The translations under genes were made by a program, and so were the position numbers. Of a stretch of 35,666 nt of DNA, positions 14,524 through 21,174 are shown piece by piece; the stretch's first letter is position 1; each line of letters begins with the position of its first letter. The stretch lies in contig ONFA01000023.1 in the NCBI GenBank assembly GCA_900316975.1, positions 1 through 35,666 of the forward strand, given 5' to 3'. Source of the stretch: an uncultured Prevotellaceae bacterium (lineage in GTDB: Bacteria; Bacteroidota; Bacteroidia; Bacteroidales; Bacteroidaceae). Below the pieces are notes generated by a model. That model ran no database searches and had not been told where the DNA came from. It worked only from the letters and a program-made list of their open reading frames with translations.

Positions 14524-16335
14524 ATGAATTTCATCGGGCTCAGACGCAAGGAAATCAAACTGAACCATGCCATCACGGAATGGATTAAGGGTGACCATAC
14601 AGAACGGCAAATCGTGCTGATGATCAGCCTAATGGTGGGCGTATGCACAGGCTTGACCGCTTTCGTGCTGAAATCCTTGATTGAGGAAATCAAGCATCTG
14701 CTCACTTCTGGCTTTGCGGCAGAAGACACCAACCTCCTCTATCTCGTCTTTCCCGCAGTCGGTATCCTCATCTCCATGCTGTTTGTCAAGTATATTGTAC
14801 GTGGCGACATCAGTCATGGCGTGACAAAGATACTCTACGCCATGTCGAGAGGACGGAGCCGCATCAAGTCCCACAATCGTTGGTCGAGCGTCATTGCCAG
14901 TGCCATCACCATTGGTTTTGGTGGTTCGGTGGGAGCCGAGGCACCGATTGTTCTGACTGGTGCCGCGTGGGGGTCCGACTTCGGCAAACGATTCCATCTG
15001 CAACCCAAAACCCTGATGCTGCTGGTGGGTTGTGGTGCTGCCGGTGCCGTTTCAGGTGTGTTCAAAGCACCCATCGCCGGACTGGTCTTTGTGCTTGAAG
15101 TGCTGATGCTGGACTTGAGTTTCTCGTCATTGTTGCCGCTGCTCGTCACCAGCATCACTTCGGTGTGTGTGTCTTATGCATTCTACGGCACAGCCCCCCT
15201 GTTCGATTTCAGCCTCAACAAGGCGTTCACCATCGACATCATCCCTGGCTGCATCGTGCTGGGCATCGCCTGTGGTCTTGTCAGCCTCTACTTCACCAGA
15301 GCCATGAACTGGATGGAGGAAATCTTTGGGAAAATCAAGAAGAAACGTTATAAATTCCTGCTCGGAGCCATTGTGCTGGGTGTCCTCATCTATTTCTTCC
15401 CTGCCATGTATGGTGAAGGTTATGATGTGATTAACCAACTCATCAACGAAGCCTCGGAAAAGGAAATCATGCACAACACCCTTTTCTACGACAATGACCG
15501 CAACCTGCTCATCTACCTCGGTTTGGTGCTTCTCTTGAAGGTGTTTGCCACCACAGCCACCAATGGCGGAGGCGGATGCGGTGGAGTGTTCGCCCCCAGC
15601 CTGTTCATGGGCTGCATAGCGGGGTTCCTCTTCGCCCACGTCTGGGACATGGGACTTGGGCTCGCCATGGGCAGCCCATGCTTCCTTTCGCCAAAAAACT
15701 GTGGACTCTACGGCATGGCAGGCCTCATGTCGGGTGTGATGCACGCTCCCCTCACAGGCATTTTCCTCATCGCCGAACTCACCGGCGGCTACGACCTGTT
15801 CGTGCCACTGATGATTGTGTCCGTCGTTTCTTATCTGACCATCAACATCTTTGAGCCACACAGCATCTATGCCATACGATTGGCTCGTCGCGGACAACTC
15901 ATCACGCATGACAAGGACAATGCCATCCTGACCGTACTGAAACTACAATCAGTCATTGAACGTGACTACAAGACCGTGACAACCGACATGCCTTTCAACA
16001 AGTTCGTTGTCACCATTGCCAAGTCACACCGCAACATCTTCCCTGTGGTGGATGCAAACGGAAAACTATTAGGTGTCGTTTCGCTTGACTCCGTACGGCT
16101 CTATATGTTCCGCCCTGAACTCTACCGCCAATACACTGTGGGGCAGTTCATGAAAGATCCGCCTGCCTTGCTGATGGTCAATGATTCCCTCAAAATCGTT
16201 GCTAAGAAATTTGAGGAAACTGGTGCATGGAACCTCCCTGTTGTCGATGAGAACAAAGTGTACATCGGCTTCATCTCACGCTCGGGACTCTTCACCAGTT
16301 ACAGAGAGACGTTGCTTAAATTCAGTCAGGAATAG
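14524..16335 (+). CDS. ClC-type chloride channel/transporter with CBS pair
   Basis: This 603-aa protein has a ClC membrane domain (about residues 30-440) and two cytosolic CBS domains (about 465-600). The gating-glutamate loop is GGSVGAEAP with Glu139, and the second anion-site motif is GGGGCGGVFAP (348-358). At the site that carries the internal proton glutamate in E. coli ClC (Glu203), alignment of KAPIAGLVFVLEVL puts Val193, as in eukaryotic ClC channels. That suggests uncoupled or channel-like transport, but this is inference from a hand alignment. The CBS pair suggests regulation by a nucleotide. The gene is in a co-directional run with tsaC and fmt. Confidence 0.88.
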   Translation: MNFIGLRRKEIKLNHAITEWIKGDHTERQIVLMISLMVGVCTGLTAFVLKSLIEEIKHLLTSGFAAEDTNLLYLVFPAVGILISMLFVKYIVRGDISHGVTKILYAMSRGRSRIKSHNRWSSVIASAITIGFGGSVGAEAPIVLTGAAWGSDFGKRFHLQPKTLMLLVGCGAAGAVSGVFKAPIAGLVFVLEVLMLDLSFSSLLPLLVTSITSVCVSYAFYGTAPLFDFSLNKAFTIDIIPGCIVLGIACGLVSLYFTRAMNWMEEIFGKIKKKRYKFLLGAIVLGVLIYFFPAMYGEGYDVINQLINEASEKEIMHNTLFYDNDRNLLIYLGLVLLLKVFATTATNGGGGCGGVFAPSLFMGCIAGFLFAHVWDMGLGLAMGSPCFLSPKNCGLYGMAGLMSGVMHAPLTGIFLIAELTGGYDLFVPLMIVSVVSYLTINIFEPHSIYAIRLARRGQLITHDKDNAILTVLKLQSVIERDYKTVTTDMPFNKFVVTIAKSHRNIFPVVDANGKLLGVVSLDSVRLYMFRPELYRQYTVGQFMKDPPALLMVNDSLKIVAKKFEETGAWNLPVVDENKVYIGFISRSGLFTSYRETLLKFSQE

Positions 16336-16384
16336 GAGAGTTGAGAGTTGACAGTTGAAAGTTTAGGTTTGAGAGTTGACAAAC
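16336..16384 (+). repeat. Heptamer array (GANAGTT family)
   Basis: Starting with the base after the ClC stop, the sequence splits into GAGAGTT, GAGAGTT, GACAGTT, GAAAGTT, TAGGTTT, GAGAGTT and GACAAAC (16336-16384). The consensus is the same as the array before glmM (5131-5212), here in one orientation only. It fills most of the ClC-fmt gap. Confidence 0.8.
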
Positions 16385-16399
16385 AAAAAAAGGATATTT

Positions 16400-17353
16400 A
16401 TGACAAAAGAAGATTTAAGAATCGTATATATGGGCACTCCCGACTTTGCGGTGGAGAGCCTTCGCGCCTTGGTGGAAGGCGGTTACCATGTTGTGGCAGT
16501 TGTCACGATGCCAGATAAACCAGTCGGACGACATGGCAGTGTGCTTCAGCCCAGTCCAGTAAAGCAATATGCGGTGGAACACGGACTGAATGTGATGCAA
16601 CCCGAAAAGTTGAAAGATCCTGCATTCGTCGAAGAACTACGCTCACTCAAGGCTGACCTCCAAATTGTCGTTGCTTTCCGTATGCTCCCCGAAATCGTGT
16701 GGAGCATGCCACCGCTTGGCACCTTCAATGCACATGCCAGCCTCCTGCCCAAATATCGCGGTGCGGCACCCATCAACTGGGCTGTCATCAACGGGGAAAC
16801 AGAAACGGGCATCACCACATTCTTTCTCAAGCATGAAATCGACACGGGCGACATTATCCAGCAGGTACACATCCCCATCGAGGAGACGGACAATGTGGAA
16901 GTAGTACACGATAAACTGATGGTACTGAGTGGAAAACTCGTCACCGAGACGGTCGATAACATCATTGCCGGCACAGTCACTTCCATCCCCCAAGACCAGT
17001 TTAAGGACGTGCCCCTCACCCCTGCCCCGAAGATTTTCCGCGACACCTGCCGCATCAACTGGAACCAGCCTACAAAACGCATCTACGACTTTATTCGCGG
17101 ACTCTCCCCCTACCCTGCTGCATGGACGACTTTGGACGGAAAATCTGTCAAGATTTACGAAACGGAGAAAGAACTCCTCACTCCTCATCATGCCCCTGGG
17201 ACTATCGCGACCGACGGGAGAAACTACTTGAAAGTCGCCACTGCTGACGGATGGCTCAACATCAAGACTTTGCAGTTCGAGGGAAAGAAGCGAATGCCCG
17301 TTGCCGACCTGCTCAGAGGCTTAAAACTCAAAGAAAATGCATTTTTTATGTAA
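16400..17353 (+). CDS. fmt: Methionyl-tRNA formyltransferase
   Basis: This 317-aa cytosolic enzyme formylates initiator Met-tRNA using 10-formyl-tetrahydrofolate. It starts RIVYMGTPDFAV. The folate-binding and catalytic segment has FNAHASLLPKYRGAAPINWA (residues 117-136) with the Asn-His pair, followed by GITTFFLKHEIDTGDI. The C-terminal domain contains FIRGLSPYPAAW. I choose the ATG at 16400, which has AGGA nine bases upstream. An upstream in-frame TTG at 16376 lies inside the heptamer array. Length is normal. Confidence 0.95.
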   Translation: MTKEDLRIVYMGTPDFAVESLRALVEGGYHVVAVVTMPDKPVGRHGSVLQPSPVKQYAVEHGLNVMQPEKLKDPAFVEELRSLKADLQIVVAFRMLPEIVWSMPPLGTFNAHASLLPKYRGAAPINWAVINGETETGITTFFLKHEIDTGDIIQQVHIPIEETDNVEVVHDKLMVLSGKLVTETVDNIIAGTVTSIPQDQFKDVPLTPAPKIFRDTCRINWNQPTKRIYDFIRGLSPYPAAWTTLDGKSVKIYETEKELLTPHHAPGTIATDGRNYLKVATADGWLNIKTLQFEGKKRMPVADLLRGLKLKENAFFM

Positions 17354-17357
17354 AAAA

Positions 17358-17389
17358 TTTGCAAAATAAAAATAAAAAACGTTACTTTG
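17358..17389 (+). promoter_or_regulatory. Promoter of the ECF sigma gene
   Basis: TTTG at 17358-17361 and TTACTTTG at 17382-17389 are separated by 20 bases, matching TTTG-N19-21-TAnnTTTG except for one base in the -7 box. The transcript would start near 17395, leaving a leader of about 85 nt before the ATG at 17481. Confidence 0.6.
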
Positions 17390-17480
17390 CATCACAAAAT
17401 GATAAAAACCTCAGTATTAACATCTAAAAACTTATTGCCTATAGAAGAAACATTACGCTAAACCAAAGACAAAGAGCATA

Positions 17481-18074
17481 ATGAAACAACTACGTGAACT
17501 GGCTGACGAGCAATTGGTTAGCCTGTATCAAGAAGGCAATAATAATGCATTCGACATCTTGTTGAAGCGTTATCAGCAGAGGGTTTTTTCATACCTCATC
17601 TATTCAGTAAAGAATCAAGAACTTGCAGAAGACCTCTTCCAAGATGTCTTCATCAAGATTGTTGTGCGCATCAAGAACAGGCAATATGCCGAGAATGGAA
17701 AGTTCTCGTCATGGATGATGCGCATTGTCCATAACCACCTCATTGACTACTACCGCACCTTGCCTGCAGAAAAGATCATCTCAAATGACGAATCGGAGAT
17801 AGACCTCTTCAATAATGCGGACATTGCTGTCAACGAAAACCGCGAGCGAGAGATGATAGACCAGCAAACGCTCAGCGAGGTCAGAAGTCTCATCGCCCTT
17901 CTTCCCGAGCCACAGCGTGAAGTGCTCCTCATGCGCGTTTACGATGAACTTTCTTTCAAGGAAATCGCCGAAAAGACCAATTGCAGCATCAACACGGCAC
18001 TGGGTCGTATGCGCTATGCCATACTGAATCTCCGCCACATGGCATACGAGCGTGGCATCAGCATGGCATCGTAA
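17481..18074 (+). CDS. ECF-type RNA polymerase sigma factor
   Basis: This 197-aa sigma factor has region 2 (about residues 24-95, with QELAEDLFQDVFIKI and FSSWMMRIVHNHLIDYYR) and region 4 (about 125-185, with LPEPQREVLLMRVYDELSFKEIAEKT and the helix-turn-helix that follows). Regions 3 and 1 are absent, as in ECF factors. It would direct core polymerase to a small regulon. No anti-sigma gene is beside it: the next gene is a divergently oriented 67-aa lipoprotein. It has its own promoter and a strong hairpin after the stop. I cannot assign the ECF group. Confidence 0.9.
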   Translation: MKQLRELADEQLVSLYQEGNNNAFDILLKRYQQRVFSYLIYSVKNQELAEDLFQDVFIKIVVRIKNRQYAENGKFSSWMMRIVHNHLIDYYRTLPAEKIISNDESEIDLFNNADIAVNENREREMIDQQTLSEVRSLIALLPEPQREVLLMRVYDELSFKEIAEKTNCSINTALGRMRYAILNLRHMAYERGISMAS

Positions 18075-18103
18075 AACATGCCAGCCTCTTCCTTTCGAAT
18101 AAC

Positions 18104-18170
18104 CGTACCCGAGGGGTACGCTTCATTACAACCGAGGGGTACGTCCTATGTTCAACAGGACGTACCCCTC
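18104..18170. other. Nested hairpins from three GAGGGGTACG copies
   Basis: GAGGGGTACG occurs at 18111-18120 and 18134-18143 as direct repeats and at 18161-18170 inverted. A short hairpin forms at 18104-18120 (7-bp stem, GAG loop). A perfect 14-bp stem forms at 18134-18147 with 18157-18170 around a 9-base loop. It starts 30 bases after the sigma stop. No T-run follows, so it may block 3' decay or be a protein site rather than a classic terminator. Confidence 0.7.
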
Positions 18171-18193
18171 ATGGTTTCAAGAAACAGATGACA

Positions 18194-18226
18194 CAAAAAA
18201 ACCTGCGAGACAAAGTCTTGCAGGTT
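18194..18226 (-). terminator. Intrinsic terminator of the 67-aa lipoprotein gene
   Basis: On the minus strand a stem of 11 pairs (AACCTGC and AGAC, with one mismatch; 18220-18226 and 18215-18218 with 18200-18206 and 18208-18211) is followed by a run of seven T. It lies about 50 bases beyond the minus-strand stop codon. Confidence 0.8.
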
Positions 18227-18276
18227 CAATTCCCTTGGGGGATGATGACATCCCGAAAGTGGTGAATCGCTCTTGA

Positions 18277-18480
18277 TTACTCAGCAACGATTGAATCAGC
18301 AGCAGCAACGATTGAATCAGCAGCAGAATCAACTACCTCCTCAACAACGTCAGCAGCAGAGTCAACGACAACAGTTGCAGCAGAATCAACTGCAGCAGCA
18401 GCCTTCTTGTCGCAAGATACGAATGAAACAGATGCCATGAGAGCGATTGCAGCAACAGCTGCGAAAACCAACTTCTTCAT
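18277..18480 (-). CDS. Small lipoprotein with heptad AADSIV repeats
   Basis: A 67-aa protein with a lipoprotein signal (MKKLVFAAVAAI, then a lipobox ending FVSC, Cys at about residue 23). The mature part is only about 44 residues, almost entirely Ala, Val, Asp, Ser and Glu, in repeated units VDSAADVV and AADSIVA. The pattern fits one amphipathic helix able to form a coiled coil. The last two units come from a perfect 21-bp tandem duplication at DNA level (18285-18305 and 18306-18326). It is tiny and helical like Braun-type lipoproteins, but I see no sequence kinship and name no function. It has its own -7 box and terminator, so it is likely a real gene. Confidence 0.7.
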   Translation of the reverse strand: MKKLVFAAVAAIALMASVSFVSCDKKAAAAVDSAATVVVDSAADVVEEVVDSAADSIVAAADSIVAE

Positions 18481-18534
18481 AATTTTCTTTTACTTTTAAT
18501 TTGTTAAACAATTAATTTGCTTTCAAAACCGCTG

Positions 18535-18542
18535 CAAAGGTA
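18535..18542 (-). promoter_or_regulatory. Minus-strand -7 box TACCTTTG for the 67-aa lipoprotein
   Basis: The plus strand reads CAAAGGTA, a perfect TAnnTTTG on the minus strand, 54 bases before the start codon at 18480. No good -33 element is seen. The leader would be about 45-50 nt with no Shine-Dalgarno. Confidence 0.55.
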
Positions 18543-18650
18543 CGCACTTTTTAAGATACGTTGTTCCAAGAAACCTCTTTTTTTTATGTTTTTTATAAAA
18601 AAAACAATATTTAGAGCCCAAAAGGTGCACTTTTAAGGCAAAAACGAGCA

Positions 18651-18668
18651 TTGTGTACGGACACACAA
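18651..18668. promoter_or_regulatory. Small GTGTACG-type palindrome, possible operator
   Basis: TTGTGT and ACACAA flank ACGGAC, a perfect 6-bp inverted repeat 44 bases upstream of the -7 box at 18712. A similar site, TGTGT-ACGC-ACACA, is at 629-642. The form is like a dimeric repressor operator, but no regulator is identified. Confidence 0.3.
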
Positions 18669-18711
18669 TATATTTTCCACAGAAAAGGATGCTTGTTTGA
18701 AAAAAAAAGAT

Positions 18712-18719
18712 TATCTTTG
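18712..18719 (+). promoter_or_regulatory. -7 box TATCTTTG for the TlpA-like gene
   Basis: A perfect TAnnTTTG octamer 67 bases before the ATG at 18787. A TTTG at 18696-18699 is too close (12 bases) to be a normal -33. The whole 18481-18786 gap holds only the two divergent promoters and the small palindrome at 18651. Confidence 0.5.
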
Positions 18720-18786
18720 CAGTTGAGTAGAGAGGAAGTTGAGCAGGGAAGCCGAACGATTAATCACTAAATAACTAAATGGAAAA

Positions 18787-19905
18787 ATGAAAAGCAAATT
18801 ATTCATGTTGCTGTCAACAGTGTTGATGTTGGCAGCCGCTTGTTCACCACAAAAGTCGGACAAAGCCTACACCATCACAGGTACAGCCGAAGGCACGCAA
18901 GACGGTGACACCGTATTCATCTGTGAGATGCAGGGGTATTTTGAAATGATTCCAGTGGACACAGCCATCATCAAAGACGGCAAGTTCACATTCGACGGTG
19001 AGTGTGAGGGTGCTGCCCTACGCTACCTCATGCCCATCCATGCAGGCGAGCCGACCACCATGGCAGAGTTCATCCTGGAGAAGGGCGACATCAAGGCAAA
19101 CCTGATCAAAGGTGAAGGCAAAAGTAATATTGAAGGCGGTCCCAACAGCAAGTTATATGAAGAGTTTGAGGAGAAGTGCGGTGAGATTGGCCAGCAAATG
19201 AATGAGCCTTGGCAAATCACAGAAGACTCCACCAAGAGCGAGGCAGAAAAGCATGTGGCTCAGGAAAAACTGGATTCGCTGAACAAAGTGTTGGTTGCCT
19301 ACCAGAAGAAGTTCATCATCGACCATGTGCCTTCAGCATGCAGCGACATGTTGTATGCATTCTGTTCTTTCAGTTTCTCAAAGGAAGACCAGGAAGAAAT
19401 CCTGAAACTCTTCGGAGAAAAGCAGCCCGATTTCCCCGTGTATAAAGCAATCATGGCTGAGCGCAAAGCACAGGAAGCAACCGCCATTGGGCACGCTTAC
19501 ACAGACTTGAAGATGGATGACCCGAACGGCAAGGCCATGAAGGTGAGTGACTATGTGGGCAAGAACAAATATGTGCTGATTGACTTCTGGGCTTCGTGGT
19601 GCGGTCCCTGCCGTGCTGAAATGCCTACGGTGGTAGAGGCCTACACCAAGTACCACGACAAAGGTTTCGAAGTGGTCGGCGTGTCGCTGGACAATGACAA
19701 GGGCGCATGGGTGAAAGCCATTGCAGACCTCCAGATGCCTTGGCCGCAAATGAGTGACCTGAAGGGTTGGGAAAGCGAAGCATGCGCAGTCTATCACGTG
19801 CAAGCCATTCCTGCCAATGTGCTCATTGACGAAAAGGGCGACATCATTGCCAAAGACTTGAGAGGCGAAGACCTCCTGAACAAGATGAAAGAGTTACTGC
19901 CGTAA
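18787..19905 (+). CDS. TlpA-like thiol-disulfide lipoprotein with DUF4369-type N-terminus
   Basis: This 372-aa protein starts with a lipoprotein signal (lipobox LAAAC, Cys19). Residues 28-115 resemble the beta-rich DUF4369 domain common in Bacteroidetes thioredoxins. A helical linker follows, and the C-terminal thioredoxin fold (about 235-372) carries the redox motif WCGPC at 271-275 and the cis-proline loop QAIPANV. It should act on the outer face of a membrane as a reductase or oxidase of disulfides, for example in cytochrome maturation, but the partner is unknown. Its last 12 bases overlap the end of hemW on the other strand. Confidence 0.88.
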   Translation: MKSKLFMLLSTVLMLAAACSPQKSDKAYTITGTAEGTQDGDTVFICEMQGYFEMIPVDTAIIKDGKFTFDGECEGAALRYLMPIHAGEPTTMAEFILEKGDIKANLIKGEGKSNIEGGPNSKLYEEFEEKCGEIGQQMNEPWQITEDSTKSEAEKHVAQEKLDSLNKVLVAYQKKFIIDHVPSACSDMLYAFCSFSFSKEDQEEILKLFGEKQPDFPVYKAIMAERKAQEATAIGHAYTDLKMDDPNGKAMKVSDYVGKNKYVLIDFWASWCGPCRAEMPTVVEAYTKYHDKGFEVVGVSLDNDKGAWVKAIADLQMPWPQMSDLKGWESEACAVYHVQAIPANVLIDEKGDIIAKDLRGEDLLNKMKELLP

Positions 19906-21030
19906 TTCTTCTTCATCAACCCACATGAGGTCGGACATGACCTCGTTGGAAATGAAAAGCCCACGACGGGTAAGACAAATGACGTCGCCCGCAAGAGACA
20001 AGAGACCTGCCTTCAGATGCTTCTGCGCATTCTGAAGGCAGTATTTTTTGAAAGGCGCACCAAAACGATGCTCCAAGTCTGTAAGGCTAAGCCCTTCAGA
20101 AGTGCGGAGCGAAGTAAAGACATACTCATCGTATCGTTCACCATCGGTCAAACGTTCTGTCACCAACGATGCAGGGGCTTTCAGATACTGTTCCAACGAG
20201 TCGGGATGAAAATACCGGTTGCTACCATCATAGGAATGCGCCCCCGCTCCAATCCCCAGATAGGGAATGCCATGCCAATAACTGGAATTATGGCGCGAAC
20301 GCATGGAAGGCAATGCAAAATTGCTCAGTTCGTAATGCTCATAACCCGCCCCCGCCAAAGCATCCATCAAGTATTCATACATCTGCAAGGAAACCTCCTC
20401 ATCCACCTCTTCAATCGTTCCAGAAGCCAACATCTTTTCTAACAATGTGCCCTCTTCATACATCAAAGAATAGGCGGAAAGGTGCTGAACCTGCAAAGAA
20501 AGAGCCATTTGCACATCCTGCTTCCAGTCTTCAAGAGTCTGCCGAGGAAATCCGAACATCAAGTCAATGCTGATGTTGGAAAAGCCTGCTGCCTGTGCAT
20601 CACGAACGGCTTGAATGGCTTGCGATGCCGTATGACGACGATGAAGAAATTGCAGACGAGTCTCATCAAAGGTCTGCACTCCCATGCTAAGCCGATTGAT
20701 TCCCAACGCTCGAAGATGGTGCAGAAACTCGGGAGTCAGATCATCAGGATTTCCCTCAAGAGTCACCTCCGCATTTTCGCGTACATTATATATATAATAA
20801 ATTGCATTCAGCATCCGTTCCAGTTCCTCTGGCGACAACTGCGACGGTGTTCCGCCACCCAAATAGACCGTGTCAATGGAGGCGCCAGGAAGAAAGGAAC
20901 GGCGTTGATACAGTTCCTCCACCACCGCATCGACATAGGCATGACGCCTCTGAAGCGATGTGGTTGAGAAAAAGCCACAATAGATGCAACGCGACTTGCA
21001 GAAAGGAATATGTAGGTAAATACCAGCCAT
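19894..21030 (-). CDS. hemW: Radical SAM haem chaperone HemW-like protein
   Basis: This 378-aa cytosolic radical-SAM protein has the cluster motif CKSRCIYC (Cys11, Cys15, Cys18), preceded by GIYLHIPF. Next come YLGGGTPSQL, the ENPDDLT-like segment (here EGNPDDLT), RLSMGVQTF and ISIDLMFGFP. The C-terminal HemN_C-type domain covers roughly 290-370. The Cys-x3-Cys-x2-Cys motif, length and overall pattern fit HemW, which carries haem, rather than the oxygen-independent coproporphyrinogen oxidase HemN. The ATG at 21030 is immediately followed by this motif. It overlaps the TlpA-like gene by 12 bases at the 3' end. Confidence 0.85.
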   Translation of the reverse strand: MAGIYLHIPFCKSRCIYCGFFSTTSLQRRHAYVDAVVEELYQRRSFLPGASIDTVYLGGGTPSQLSPEELERMLNAIYYIYNVRENAEVTLEGNPDDLTPEFLHHLRALGINRLSMGVQTFDETRLQFLHRRHTASQAIQAVRDAQAAGFSNISIDLMFGFPRQTLEDWKQDVQMALSLQVQHLSAYSLMYEEGTLLEKMLASGTIEEVDEEVSLQMYEYLMDALAGAGYEHYELSNFALPSMRSRHNSSYWHGIPYLGIGAGAHSYDGSNRYFHPDSLEQYLKAPASLVTERLTDGERYDEYVFTSLRTSEGLSLTDLEHRFGAPFKKYCLQNAQKHLKAGLLSLAGDVICLTRRGLFISNEVMSDLMWVDEEELRQ

Positions 21031-21037
21031 GTGAGGA

Positions 21038-21045
21038 CAAATTTA
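21038..21045 (-). promoter_or_regulatory. Possible -7 box TAAATTTG for hemW
   Basis: A minus-strand TAnnTTTG match lies only eight bases from the start codon. If used, hemW mRNA would be leaderless or nearly so. No -33 box supports it. Confidence 0.25.
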
Positions 21046-21095
21046 CTCAATATTTACTTAATAATCATGAAAAATGCTAAATAACATAAGTTTTT

Positions 21096-21128
21096 TTTGC
21101 TCCATGCCGATAAAAAGCAGTAATTTTA
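21096..21128 (+). promoter_or_regulatory. Candidate promoter of the EF-G2-type gene
   Basis: TTTG at 21096-21099 and TAATTTTA at 21121-21128 are separated by 21 bases. The -7 box matches seven of eight consensus positions. The leader would be about 40 nt. Confidence 0.4.
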
Positions 21129-21174
21129 TGCCGTTTTTGAAAAAAATACAAATAACAATAAATCTAACCTAACA

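Noticed and set aside
18285..18420. CAG-rich stretch that looks like a microsatellite
   Set aside because: It is explained by Ala/Ser/Asp-rich codons of the 67-aa lipoprotein on the minus strand, apart from the 21-bp duplication reported separately.
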